Positions 17,083-25,029 of a DNA stretch of 64,000 nucleotides are shown here, in pieces. Source of the DNA: Myxococcota bacterium (GTDB taxonomy: Bacteria; Myxococcota_A; UBA9160; UBA4427); the NCBI GenBank assembly GCA_028278345.1, contig JANQEL010000010.1, positions 1 to 64,000 on the forward strand. The letters are read 5' to 3'. How positions within the stretch are numbered: the stretch's first letter is position 1; every line of letters starts with the position of its first letter. The notes beneath the pieces were generated by a model, which was given only the letters and a program-made list of their open reading frames with translations, was not told the origin of the DNA and made no database searches. The translations under genes and the position numbers were made by a program.

Positions 17083-17112
17083 TTGCTCCCCCCTCACACG
17101 TCCGTCTATAGT
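17083..17112 (+). promoter_or_regulatory. Possible sigma-70 promoter of the SGNH gene
   Basis: TTGCTC (17083-17088), an 18-bp spacer and TATAGT (17107-17112) match the -35 and -10 consensus passably within a high-G+C region. They lie 98 bp upstream of the SGNH-protein ATG at 17210, in the divergent spacer with the Wzy-like gene. The call is sequence resemblance only. Confidence 0.35.
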
Positions 17113-17209
17113 CTGCGGCACCCCGGCCGATGAATACGACTCCCCACCCGATCCCACGAGCGCGATGACGATCGGAAGAAACTGCCAGCGAGGGAGGTCG
17201 TAACTGCGC

Positions 17210-18505
17210 ATGTCGATTCGCATGGCCATGGGCGTCGCCCTCGTGGTGCTGGCGGCCCTATTGAACCCGTGGTTCCTCGAGACGTTCGTCGTGCTCGACG
17301 GATCGATCTCGGGGAAGGGAAGGATCGTCGCCGTCGAGTGCGCGATGGCGCTTCTGGGCATCGTGCTCATCGTGCTGGGTCGCAAGTCGGGCGGGGCGGC
17401 GGTCGTTGCCGATCCCCTGCGTGCGAAGCGCAATCGCATGTTCGCCCTCGTCGCGCTCGGCATCGCGTTGCTCATGAGTCTGGTATTCGCGGAGATCGCT
17501 CTACGTCTTTTCGTCGGACCGGGGATCGTTCTCGAGGGCGAAAAGTGGTCCGAGTACAAGTGGCGCGCGCGACATCAGGCGAACGCGGGCCAGAGCCGCG
17601 AAGGGCAGTACGACTACGACGCCTACCACCCACTGCTCGGCTGGGTGCCCGAACCCAACTACGAGACCGACGCGATCGAGACCAACTCGCTCGGGATCCG
17701 GGCGCGCCGCGACTACCCCTTCGAGCGCACGCCCGGGGTCAGGCGCATCGTGCTGATCGGCGACTCCTATACCTGGGGCGAGACGACCTGGGCGCGGGAG
17801 ATCACGAACGAAGAGACCTTCGCGTCCCTGCACGAAACGCGGCTGCCCAGCACCGAAGCCATCAACATGGGGGTGCACGGGACCGGCACCGACCAGCAGC
17901 TCCTCTACTTGCGCGAACTCGGGCTTCGCTTCTCGCCCGACCTCGTGATCCTCGGCTTCTTCGAGGCCGACATCACGCGCAACATCGCCAACTTCTTCGG
18001 CTACTCGAAGCCGGTCTTCGAACTCGACACCGCCGGCGAACTCGTGCTGACCAACACGCCGATCCTCGAGGCCGAGGCGCTACTCGAGACTCCCTTCGAA
18101 CCTCCTTCCTTCTACCTGGGCTCGCTCGTGCGCAAGGGTTGGAACGTGGTGCTCGACCGCACGAAGTTCCGCCCGATCGAGGGGCGCCGCGAATGGCACA
18201 TCACACGCGCGATCTTCGAAGCCGCAAAGCGGGAGAGCGAAGCCGCCGGAGCGAAGTTCGTGGTGGTCGACATCCCCTTCCACGTGCGCGTGCTGGCGAC
18301 GCCGGTCGAGCAGGCCGTTGCCGCGTGGGCGAAGGAGACGGGCACGCACTTCGTCAGTCTGCGCGAACACTTCCTCACCATGCCGCCCGAGGAGTGGGAG
18401 AGCGTGCACGATGGTCACTTCACGGCGAAGGGACACGACGAAACCGCGAAGGCATTGATGCATTACATCGCCGAGCACGACCTGCTCCCCGCTCCGGGTG
18501 TATAG
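17210..18505 (+). CDS. Membrane-anchored SGNH-hydrolase-like protein
   Basis: A 431-residue protein. It has hydrophobic segments at about 6-28, 38-58 and 76-100, then an SGNH/GDSL-like domain facing the periplasm. Block I is VLIGDSYTWGE with S186, and block V is DGHFTAKGHDE near the C-terminus, giving the Asp-x-His pair. SGNH proteins in polysaccharide loci act as O-acetyltransferases or esterases (AlgJ/AlgX-like). ATG 17210 is the first of two nearby in-frame ATGs. It is followed 8 nt after its stop by the beta-helix gene, so the two are probably co-transcribed. Acetyl transfer versus removal is undecided. Confidence 0.75.
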   Translation: MSIRMAMGVALVVLAALLNPWFLETFVVLDGSISGKGRIVAVECAMALLGIVLIVLGRKSGGAAVVADPLRAKRNRMFALVALGIALLMSLVFAEIALRLFVGPGIVLEGEKWSEYKWRARHQANAGQSREGQYDYDAYHPLLGWVPEPNYETDAIETNSLGIRARRDYPFERTPGVRRIVLIGDSYTWGETTWAREITNEETFASLHETRLPSTEAINMGVHGTGTDQQLLYLRELGLRFSPDLVILGFFEADITRNIANFFGYSKPVFELDTAGELVLTNTPILEAEALLETPFEPPSFYLGSLVRKGWNVVLDRTKFRPIEGRREWHITRAIFEAAKRESEAAGAKFVVVDIPFHVRVLATPVEQAVAAWAKETGTHFVSLREHFLTMPPEEWESVHDGHFTAKGHDETAKALMHYIAEHDLLPAPGV

Positions 18506-18513
18506 TTGGCTAG

Positions 18514-20322
18514 ATGCGGTTACGCGTGCTGGGTCGGGGCAGTTCGGGGTCGGAGACGTCGAGGAAGAGTCGGCGGCGCTTCGCCCTGCCTATCCGCGCC
18601 GCGCTGATCGGCCTGCTCGTCTATTGCCTGGGAGACCTGGGAGGCCTGGGGAGTGAGGCGATCGCGCGCGACCAGGCGAGTCTCGGCGATCTCATGATTC
18701 CCGCTTCCCGCGTGCCCGATTGGCACGCCCTCGACCACCTTCCCCTCGACACCTCGGGCTGGACCCACACCGCCGCGCCGTGTAACGACGGCGATCCCAC
18801 GCAGCTCCAGAACCTCGTCAACACGGCGGCCGCGAACACCGTCGTGGTGCTGCCCGCGAACTGCAAGTACGTCTTCGCCGCTTCGTTCACCATCGCGCGT
18901 TCGGACATCGTCGTGCGCGGGGCGAGTCGCACGACTTCGATCCTCGAGTTCACCGATCTCGATCGCGACATGGTGCTCGTCTACATCCCCGCCTTCCCCG
19001 CGAACGAACCCTTCGGGTCGCCGCGCGATTGGACGGCGGGTTTCACCACCGGCACCACGGTGATCGATGTCTCCAGTACCGCCGATCTGGCAGTTGGCAT
19101 CTGGGTGCGGCTCACCGCCGACGCCGAACCCGATTGGCACCAGCAGGCCGAGAACCGCTACGCCGCGAAGCTCAGCTGCGTGGGAACGGCCGGCGGTCCG
19201 CATTGCGCGGCCCTCACCGCGAACCAGGTGATGCTGGATCGTCCGCTGCCGGCACCCTATGACCAGGGCGGGCAGATCCTCGAGGCGGCGACCGGTTCTT
19301 ATCTGCAGCACGTCGGGATCGAGAACCTGCGCTTCCAACACGTCGATCCGAGTCGCATCGAGAAGTACCACTCCTTCGTCGAGTTCGAAGACTGCCACGA
19401 GTGCTGGATCACCGACTCGGTCTTCGCCGATGGCGGAAACTCCCACATCTCGACCAAGGACACCCTGCGCACGGTCTTCCGCGGCAACGACTTCGGCTCG
19501 AATCAGTGCACCGACGAGGGCGCAACCTGCAGTTGGAACAAGGGCGCGATCTATCTCAATCAGGGCAACGCCGACATCGTCATCGAGAACAACAGCCTGC
19601 GCGAATCGCCGAGCGGGCCGCTGGGGCAGGGCGGGGCCGGTGCCGTCATCGCCTACAACTACATGACGTCGTCCGATGCCGTCGAGTGCGAGCGCCACGT
19701 CTTCCTGCACGGCCAGGGGGTGACGGCGACGCTCGCGGAAGGCAACGACGTCGACTGCATGATGCAGTGGGATTCCTATCGCGACGGGCAGGGCTACAAC
19801 AACATGTTCTACCGCAACCGCCTGCGCGGTGTGGGGAACCAGATCAGCGGCTATCAGCGCGGGCGGCTCGGCGGTGAAGACACGGGTTCGTTCATCCATC
19901 GCTTCATCACGGTGATCGCGAATCACGCAAACGAGTTCATGGGCGGGCCGCAGATCACGGGTCGCGCAGTCGACGAGTCGACCGACGCCATCCATCGCCA
20001 CGAAGACACCTGGGTGAGCTACAACACCGCGCGCTCGACGATCGTGATGGAAGACAGCGGCCAGCAGGTGCGGACGACCGCGCACGAGAATTACGTGAGC
20101 GCGTCGCCCCATTCGAGTTGGAGTGGTTTCAACTTCCCTGCATCCCTCTACCGCACCCAGGCGCCGGACTGGTGGTGCAAGGAAAGTGGCCCCTTCCCCA
20201 ACATCGGTGCACCGAGTGACACGGCGGGCGAGTACTCGCGCCTGCCTGCGCAGATTCGCCTCGAGGGAGGCACCTGCACGAGCGAGAACGGGGGCCTTCC
20301 GCCGATCACCCCCGATCCCTAG
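18514..20322 (+). CDS. Secreted right-handed beta-helix protein, paralogue 1
   Basis: A 602-residue protein with a hydrophobic N-terminal segment (about 26-45) after a basic leader. Then comes a repeat-rich region typical of parallel beta-helices: IVIENNSLRES, VIAYNYMTSSD, NNMFYRNRLRG and FITVIANHANE. Pairs of cysteines are scattered through it. The C-terminus carries PDWWCKESGPFPN and LPAQIRLEGGTCT, shared with the protein at 25019-27331. Such folds include polysaccharide lyases and C5-epimerases (AlgG, pectate lyase), but no catalytic residues can be assigned. It sits 8 nt after the SGNH gene; its stop abuts the flippase stop with no spacer. Confidence 0.75.
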   Translation: MRLRVLGRGSSGSETSRKSRRRFALPIRAALIGLLVYCLGDLGGLGSEAIARDQASLGDLMIPASRVPDWHALDHLPLDTSGWTHTAAPCNDGDPTQLQNLVNTAAANTVVVLPANCKYVFAASFTIARSDIVVRGASRTTSILEFTDLDRDMVLVYIPAFPANEPFGSPRDWTAGFTTGTTVIDVSSTADLAVGIWVRLTADAEPDWHQQAENRYAAKLSCVGTAGGPHCAALTANQVMLDRPLPAPYDQGGQILEAATGSYLQHVGIENLRFQHVDPSRIEKYHSFVEFEDCHECWITDSVFADGGNSHISTKDTLRTVFRGNDFGSNQCTDEGATCSWNKGAIYLNQGNADIVIENNSLRESPSGPLGQGGAGAVIAYNYMTSSDAVECERHVFLHGQGVTATLAEGNDVDCMMQWDSYRDGQGYNNMFYRNRLRGVGNQISGYQRGRLGGEDTGSFIHRFITVIANHANEFMGGPQITGRAVDESTDAIHRHEDTWVSYNTARSTIVMEDSGQQVRTTAHENYVSASPHSSWSGFNFPASLYRTQAPDWWCKESGPFPNIGAPSDTAGEYSRLPAQIRLEGGTCTSENGGLPPITPDP

Positions 20323-21780
20323 TTACGACCGCCGGGCGAGCTTCACCGCGTCGCGCAGATAGATGCCCGCGTGGGGGAGCCAGGTGATCCCCGCGACGAG
20401 GACCGATGCCACGGCGGCGGCCAGTGCGCCATGCCCCTCGCCGGCGACGAATCGCGCCGTCGCGAAAGCGAGGCCCCCGGAGAGGGCGACCGACGCGGTG
20501 AACATCAGGTCCTGGCCGATGCCCGGCAGCTTCAGGACGCGTCCGCCCGTGGCGAGGACGAAGTAGCGGAGCACCTCCGAGAGCGAATAGCCGAGCACGG
20601 CGCCCGGGAAGCCGTCGAGGCGATAGCCGAGCAACACGAAAGCCACGATGCCGACGACCTTGGCGGCCGACGAAGCCGCCACCCACTGCGCGCGGCTCGT
20701 GGCGAGATGAACGGCGCCATAGGTCGATTGCAGGAGGGTGAACCAGGTGCCGATCGTCAGGATCTGGAGAATCCAACCGGCTTCGTGATAACGGGGGTCG
20801 TAGAGGAACTCGATCACCGGGGCGCCGGCGCCGAGCAGCGCACCGCAGATCACCCCACCAGCCGTCAGGAACGCAGCGCGCAGTTTCAGGAAGCGCGGTG
20901 CGAGCGGATCGCCGCTGCGGTGCACCTCGCTGTAGACGGGAAAGACGACGCGCCGTTCGATCAAGCCGAAGAGCGTGAGCGGCATGATGCCGATCATCGC
21001 CCCGATGCTGTAGATGCCGAGCGTGTCCATCGGGATCAACTTGGCGAAGATCAGCCGGTCCGATTGCCCGGCGAAGAAGGTGAGCGCGGTGCTGACGAAG
21101 ATCCACTTGCCGAAGTTCACCAGCGACTGCGCGGACGGACGATGCCAGCCGACGCGATCGATCGGGCCCGCCAGCAGGAGCTGACTCAGCAGCATCTTCA
21201 TGAACGGGGTGATGAGTCCGCCCGCGACCAACGCCCAGTAGGTGGGAGATGCGAGTGCCCAGGCGATCATCGCGAGCACTCCGATCACCTGGCTTCCGAA
21301 CTCGATCAGGGTCAAGCGCTTCAGGTCGAGTTCGCGACCGACCGTGAAGATCTTCGTCGAGTTGAAACCCTGGAGTAAGGCGCTGAAGCCGACGATGATC
21401 ACGATCCAGATCAGTCGATCGTCTTCGTAGAAGCGCGCGAACGGCAGCGCGGCGATCGCAGAGGCGGTCGTCAGTGCAATGCCGCGTCCGATCTGGATCG
21501 TCCAGGCGGTGGCCAGGAATTCGCGTCGATCGCCGTCCTTGTTCTGGATGATGCTCGGGCCGATCCCGAGATCCGAGAACAGCATGAGGCCTTGCAGGAG
21601 CACCGCGGCGATCGCCATCAGGCCGAACGCTTCGGGGAAGAGCAGACGCGTGAGAACGAGGTTCCCCGCCAACCGCACCACCTGCCCGCCCCCGAAGCCG
21701 AGCATCGACCACAGGGCCGCATGGGTTGCGCGCTGCCCGAGATTGCCGCCCGCGCTCTCGGGCGCTGCCTCTTCAGCCAT
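20323..21780 (-). CDS. Wzx-like lipopolysaccharide/exopolysaccharide flippase
   Basis: A 485-residue polytopic protein with about twelve to fourteen predicted helices. It belongs to the MOP/Polysacc_synt superfamily. The N-terminus has the typical sequence ALWSMLGFGGGQVVRLAGNLVLTRLLFPEAFGLMAIA, noted here through VVRLAGNLVLTRLLFPEAF, and a second hallmark is DLGIGPSIIQ. It should flip undecaprenyl-linked repeat units to the periplasm for the Wzy-like enzyme. It is followed on the minus strand by no close gene, while the GT4 at 21808-22893 lies 27 nt upstream, suggesting an operon of GT4 then flippase. Confidence 0.87.
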   Translation of the reverse strand: MAEEAAPESAGGNLGQRATHAALWSMLGFGGGQVVRLAGNLVLTRLLFPEAFGLMAIAAVLLQGLMLFSDLGIGPSIIQNKDGDRREFLATAWTIQIGRGIALTTASAIAALPFARFYEDDRLIWIVIIVGFSALLQGFNSTKIFTVGRELDLKRLTLIEFGSQVIGVLAMIAWALASPTYWALVAGGLITPFMKMLLSQLLLAGPIDRVGWHRPSAQSLVNFGKWIFVSTALTFFAGQSDRLIFAKLIPMDTLGIYSIGAMIGIMPLTLFGLIERRVVFPVYSEVHRSGDPLAPRFLKLRAAFLTAGGVICGALLGAGAPVIEFLYDPRYHEAGWILQILTIGTWFTLLQSTYGAVHLATSRAQWVAASSAAKVVGIVAFVLLGYRLDGFPGAVLGYSLSEVLRYFVLATGGRVLKLPGIGQDLMFTASVALSGGLAFATARFVAGEGHGALAAAVASVLVAGITWLPHAGIYLRDAVKLARRS

Positions 21781-21807
21781 GCCTATGCCGCAGCCACCAG
21801 CCCGAGC

Positions 21808-22893
21808 TCAATCGCGGCGTTCGATCGCGCGTTCGAGGCAGGCTTCGAAGCGATCGGTGGCGGCGTCCCAGGAGTAGTTCCGTGTCGTCGCCCAGGCGGC
21901 GTTCGAGAACTGCTTCCACTCGGCTTCTTCCATGCTGCAGATGCGGACGATGGCGCGCGCCATGTCTTCGGGGTCTTCGTGATTCACCATCAGCCCGCCA
22001 CCTCGCGCGGCAATCAGCTCGGGCGCAGCCCCCGCGCGCGTCGCGATCACGGGGGTGCGGCAGGCCATGGCCTCGAGGATCGGAAGGCCGAAGCCCTCGC
22101 GTCGGCTCGCGAACAACCAGGCGTCGCAGCTCGCGTAGATGTGCGGCAACTCGTCGTTCGACGGGAAGGCGCGGTACTCGGCGCCCGGCGGGAAGGTCGC
22201 CGCGCCCGGCGTGTCGCGCGGTCCGTAGGTGACGAGCTCGAGATCGGGGATCTCCTTGCGCGCAATGCGGAAGGCTTCGAGCACGATGTCGCCGCCCTTG
22301 ATCCAATCTGCGCGATAGAGGAAGCCGACCCGCGGTGTCTTCGACTTGCCGCGTTCTGGTGCGTTGAAGAGGTCGGTGTCGACACTGCACGGCACGAGGT
22401 CGACGGGGATGTCGCCGACGTTGCGGTGGATGAGATCGACCAGGTACTGCGAGATCGTGATGATGTGGAGGGGCAGGCGCCAGGTGGGGATGAGATCTTC
22501 GAGCTCCATGCCCGGCGCGCCGTAGTCCATCATCAGGTAGGCCTTGGCGCCCTTGCTCGGCGAGAGGTTCGCGACCATGGGCGCGGTCTCCCACCAGGTG
22601 GCGATCACGATGTCGCCGTCCGGCACGTCGGCATCGACGACGGGACGTGCGCGATCGATCACGCGATGATCGACACCCGTGCCGTCGAAGTGGCTGGCAC
22701 GTCGCGTCGGTCGCCCCAACCATTCGCCCCGCGTTCGCAATGCGCGAAGGCGTTCGCGCCAGGTGGGGATCGGGCGCGGGCTCGAGATGACGACGACGTC
22801 GTGCCCGCGTCGCATCAAGTGCTCGGCGTAGATCGCGATGAGTTTGGTTCCGCCGGCGAGATAGGCCTCGGGAAGAACCCAACGAATTCGCAT
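21808..22893 (-). CDS. Family 4 glycosyltransferase
   Basis: A 361-residue GT-B enzyme beginning MRIRWVLPEAYLAGGTKLIAIYAEHL. The glycine-rich loop AGGTK near residue 13 contacts the acceptor phosphate or donor. The E-x7-E motif is REGFGLPILEAMACRTPVI, preceded by GFLYRADWIKGGDI. ATG 22893 was chosen over an upstream frame extension. Its stop lies 27 nt before the flippase start, indicating co-transcription, so it likely builds the repeat unit that the flippase exports. Confidence 0.85.
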   Translation of the reverse strand: MRIRWVLPEAYLAGGTKLIAIYAEHLMRRGHDVVVISSPRPIPTWRERLRALRTRGEWLGRPTRRASHFDGTGVDHRVIDRARPVVDADVPDGDIVIATWWETAPMVANLSPSKGAKAYLMMDYGAPGMELEDLIPTWRLPLHIITISQYLVDLIHRNVGDIPVDLVPCSVDTDLFNAPERGKSKTPRVGFLYRADWIKGGDIVLEAFRIARKEIPDLELVTYGPRDTPGAATFPPGAEYRAFPSNDELPHIYASCDAWLFASRREGFGLPILEAMACRTPVIATRAGAAPELIAARGGGLMVNHEDPEDMARAIVRICSMEEAEWKQFSNAAWATTRNYSWDAATDRFEACLERAIERRD

Positions 22894-23057
22894 CGATTCC
22901 ACCCTTGGTTCGTGTCGAGATCTCGCGGAGGTGTTCCGCTCGCGATTCACGGTGATTCGCTACCGAGAACATCGGCGCTGCGCTTGCGAGCCTTCAACCC
23001 GATCGCGACGCCGCCGCGAAGACTACCGAACCGAGCGCACACGAGTTGCGCACGGGT

Positions 23058-24113
23058 TTACCCCCACAACCGGCGACGTACGCGCCCCAGAAAGCTTCTG
23101 GTTCTGCGCACGATGCCCGCACCGGACGCGGGTCGAAGCGATAGCCCCGTGAAGGCCTCCCCGAGTGCGTTCCACTGCGATTCGTCGAGCCCGATCGCGG
23201 CCGCTCCCGCGTTCGAGACCACCTGCGTCTCGCTGCTCGCCCCCACCACGACAGCCGCGAACTCGCTTCGCCGGATGATCCAGGCGAGGCAGATCTGCGC
23301 CAGGCTGGCGTCGAGTTCCTGCGCGATGGGTTGCACGCAGCGCGTCAGCACATCGTTGATCGCGCTCGCATTGCGCCCCTGGAAGGTGGCGCGGTCGCGC
23401 CGCCCGTCCTCGATGTTGGCCTGTGCTGCGAGCAGCTTGCCGGCGAGTGAGCCGGCGTCGAGAGGTGAATAGGCGAGCAAGCTGAAGCCGTGCTGCCTGG
23501 CGAGGGGAAGGATCTCTCGATCTGCGGTTCGCTTCAGCAGGTTGTATTCGAGTTGGTCGCTCGCGAGGGGCACGCGCGAGAGCCCCTCGATCGCGGCTTC
23601 GATCTCGGGTCCGGCGAAGTTCGATACGCCGAGGTGACGGATCTTGCCTTCGCTCACGAGGTCTTCGAGGGTTCCCACCGCGTCGGCGATCGGCGTACGT
23701 CGATCCGGGTGATGGATCTGACACAGGTCGAGCACGTCGGTACGCAGGCGCGTGAGGCTCTCTTCGACGTCCCGGCGAATCGCTTCGGGCCGACTGTCGC
23801 GGCGCACCGAAGTGTGTCGTCCGCTCTTGTCGTGGAATGAGAAGAGAATCTCGCCGTGTTCGTCGTCCCAGCGCAGACCGACCTTCGAGAGCAACTCGAC
23901 GCGGTCGCGTCGGCCGGCGAGCAGGCCTCCGAGCTCGCTCTCGACCCCACCGAAGCCGTACAACGGTGCTGTGTCGATTGTCGTCATCCCGTGGTCGATC
24001 GCCACATCGAGCACGCGCGCGCGTTCCTGCGCGGTAGTTGCGCGATGCCCCATCGAGCCCAGAACGACCCGCGAAACCTCGAGCGACGTCTTACCCAGGC
24101 AGGCCCTACGCAT
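23058..24113 (-). CDS. Aldo/keto reductase
   Basis: A 351-residue TIM-barrel oxidoreductase using NADPH. The catalytic tetrad is present: D47 and Y52 in TIDTAPLYGFG, K77 in LLSKVGLRW, H134 in CQIHHPD. The phosphate-binding part is GASSETQVVSNAGAA. It resembles YajO/Tas-like aldo/keto reductases and, given its neighbours, may reduce a keto-sugar nucleotide or be a general carbonyl reductase. The C-terminal tail beyond residue 325 is arginine rich (RRTRSFLGRVRRRLWG) and atypical. It is transcribed divergently from the 2OG oxygenase gene, 124 bp away. Confidence 0.85.
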   Translation of the reverse strand: MRRACLGKTSLEVSRVVLGSMGHRATTAQERARVLDVAIDHGMTTIDTAPLYGFGGVESELGGLLAGRRDRVELLSKVGLRWDDEHGEILFSFHDKSGRHTSVRRDSRPEAIRRDVEESLTRLRTDVLDLCQIHHPDRRTPIADAVGTLEDLVSEGKIRHLGVSNFAGPEIEAAIEGLSRVPLASDQLEYNLLKRTADREILPLARQHGFSLLAYSPLDAGSLAGKLLAAQANIEDGRRDRATFQGRNASAINDVLTRCVQPIAQELDASLAQICLAWIIRRSEFAAVVVGASSETQVVSNAGAAAIGLDESQWNALGEAFTGLSLRPASGAGIVRRTRSFLGRVRRRLWG

Positions 24114-24237
24114 CTCGTCTCACTTCGACACTTCTCCCCTGGAAATGGCCACTGATGTTCAGCCGATCACTTGCCGCGACACGCGCGGGCACCTTCCTGC
24201 GGTGATAGCATGCAAGAAACGCCCGGAGAGCCCCCCC

Positions 24238-25029
24238 ATGCTCCTCAACCCCTACGACCGAGACGCGCTGAAGCGCGATTTCGATACGGCCCAGCCGTTC
24301 CGCCATCTGATGGTCGAGGAGTTCCTCGAGCCGGAATTCGCCCTCGAAGTGGCGAATGCCTACCCGAGTTTCGAGGAAGCCCAGGCGATGGGTTTCGCGT
24401 TCGACTTCGTGAACGAGCGGAAGAAGGTGCAGATCAGCGACGCGAGCAAGTTCCCCGAACCGATCGCGAAATTGAACGAAGTGCTCGCGAGCAGGGAGTT
24501 CCTCGCCGACCTCGAGTACATCACCGGCATCCCGAATCTGCTCGCCGACCCCACCCTGGCCGGCGGCGGCATGCACGTGACGGGCCCCCACGGCCGTCTC
24601 GACGTACACGTCGACTTCAACTACTCCCACGAATCGAAGATGCACCGGCGCCTCAACATCCTCGTCTACCTCAATCCGAACTGGAATCCGCAATGGGGTG
24701 GAGCCGTCGAGCTCTGGGATCCGAAGGTGAAGAAGTGCTATCGCAGCGTCGACCCGATGCTGAACCGCATGGTGATCTTCGAGACGAGCCACATCAGCTA
24801 CCACGGCGTGACGCCGCTGACCTGTCCGCCCGAGCAACAGCGCCGATCCTTCGCGGCCTACTACTACACGCGCGAAGCACCAGTGGGTTGGGACGGCACG
24901 AAGCACGACACGATCTTCCGCGCGCGACCCAGCGAGAAGATGTCGAAGTACGTCTACATGCCCCTCGAGAAGGCGCGTCGCGGCTTCAAGCCGGCGCTGC
25001 GCTCCCTCAAGAAGAAGCTCATCGGTTAG
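24238..25029 (+). CDS. 2-oxoglutarate/Fe(II)-dependent oxygenase
   Basis: A 263-residue prolyl-4-hydroxylase-like dioxygenase. The iron-binding facial triad is H124-x-D126 (DVHVDFNYS) and H189 (SYHGVTPL), with R203 for the 2-oxoglutarate carboxylate (QQRRSFAAYYY). LNILVYLNPNWN and GGAVELWDP are family signatures. Homologues in polysaccharide clusters are thought to hydroxylate sugars or lipid-linked glycans; the substrate here is unknown. ATG 24238 follows a plausible GGAGAG Shine-Dalgarno. The gene overlaps the end of the convergent beta-helix gene by 11 bp. Confidence 0.85.
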   Translation: MLLNPYDRDALKRDFDTAQPFRHLMVEEFLEPEFALEVANAYPSFEEAQAMGFAFDFVNERKKVQISDASKFPEPIAKLNEVLASREFLADLEYITGIPNLLADPTLAGGGMHVTGPHGRLDVHVDFNYSHESKMHRRLNILVYLNPNWNPQWGGAVELWDPKVKKCYRSVDPMLNRMVIFETSHISYHGVTPLTCPPEQQRRSFAAYYYTREAPVGWDGTKHDTIFRARPSEKMSKYVYMPLEKARRGFKPALRSLKKKLIG

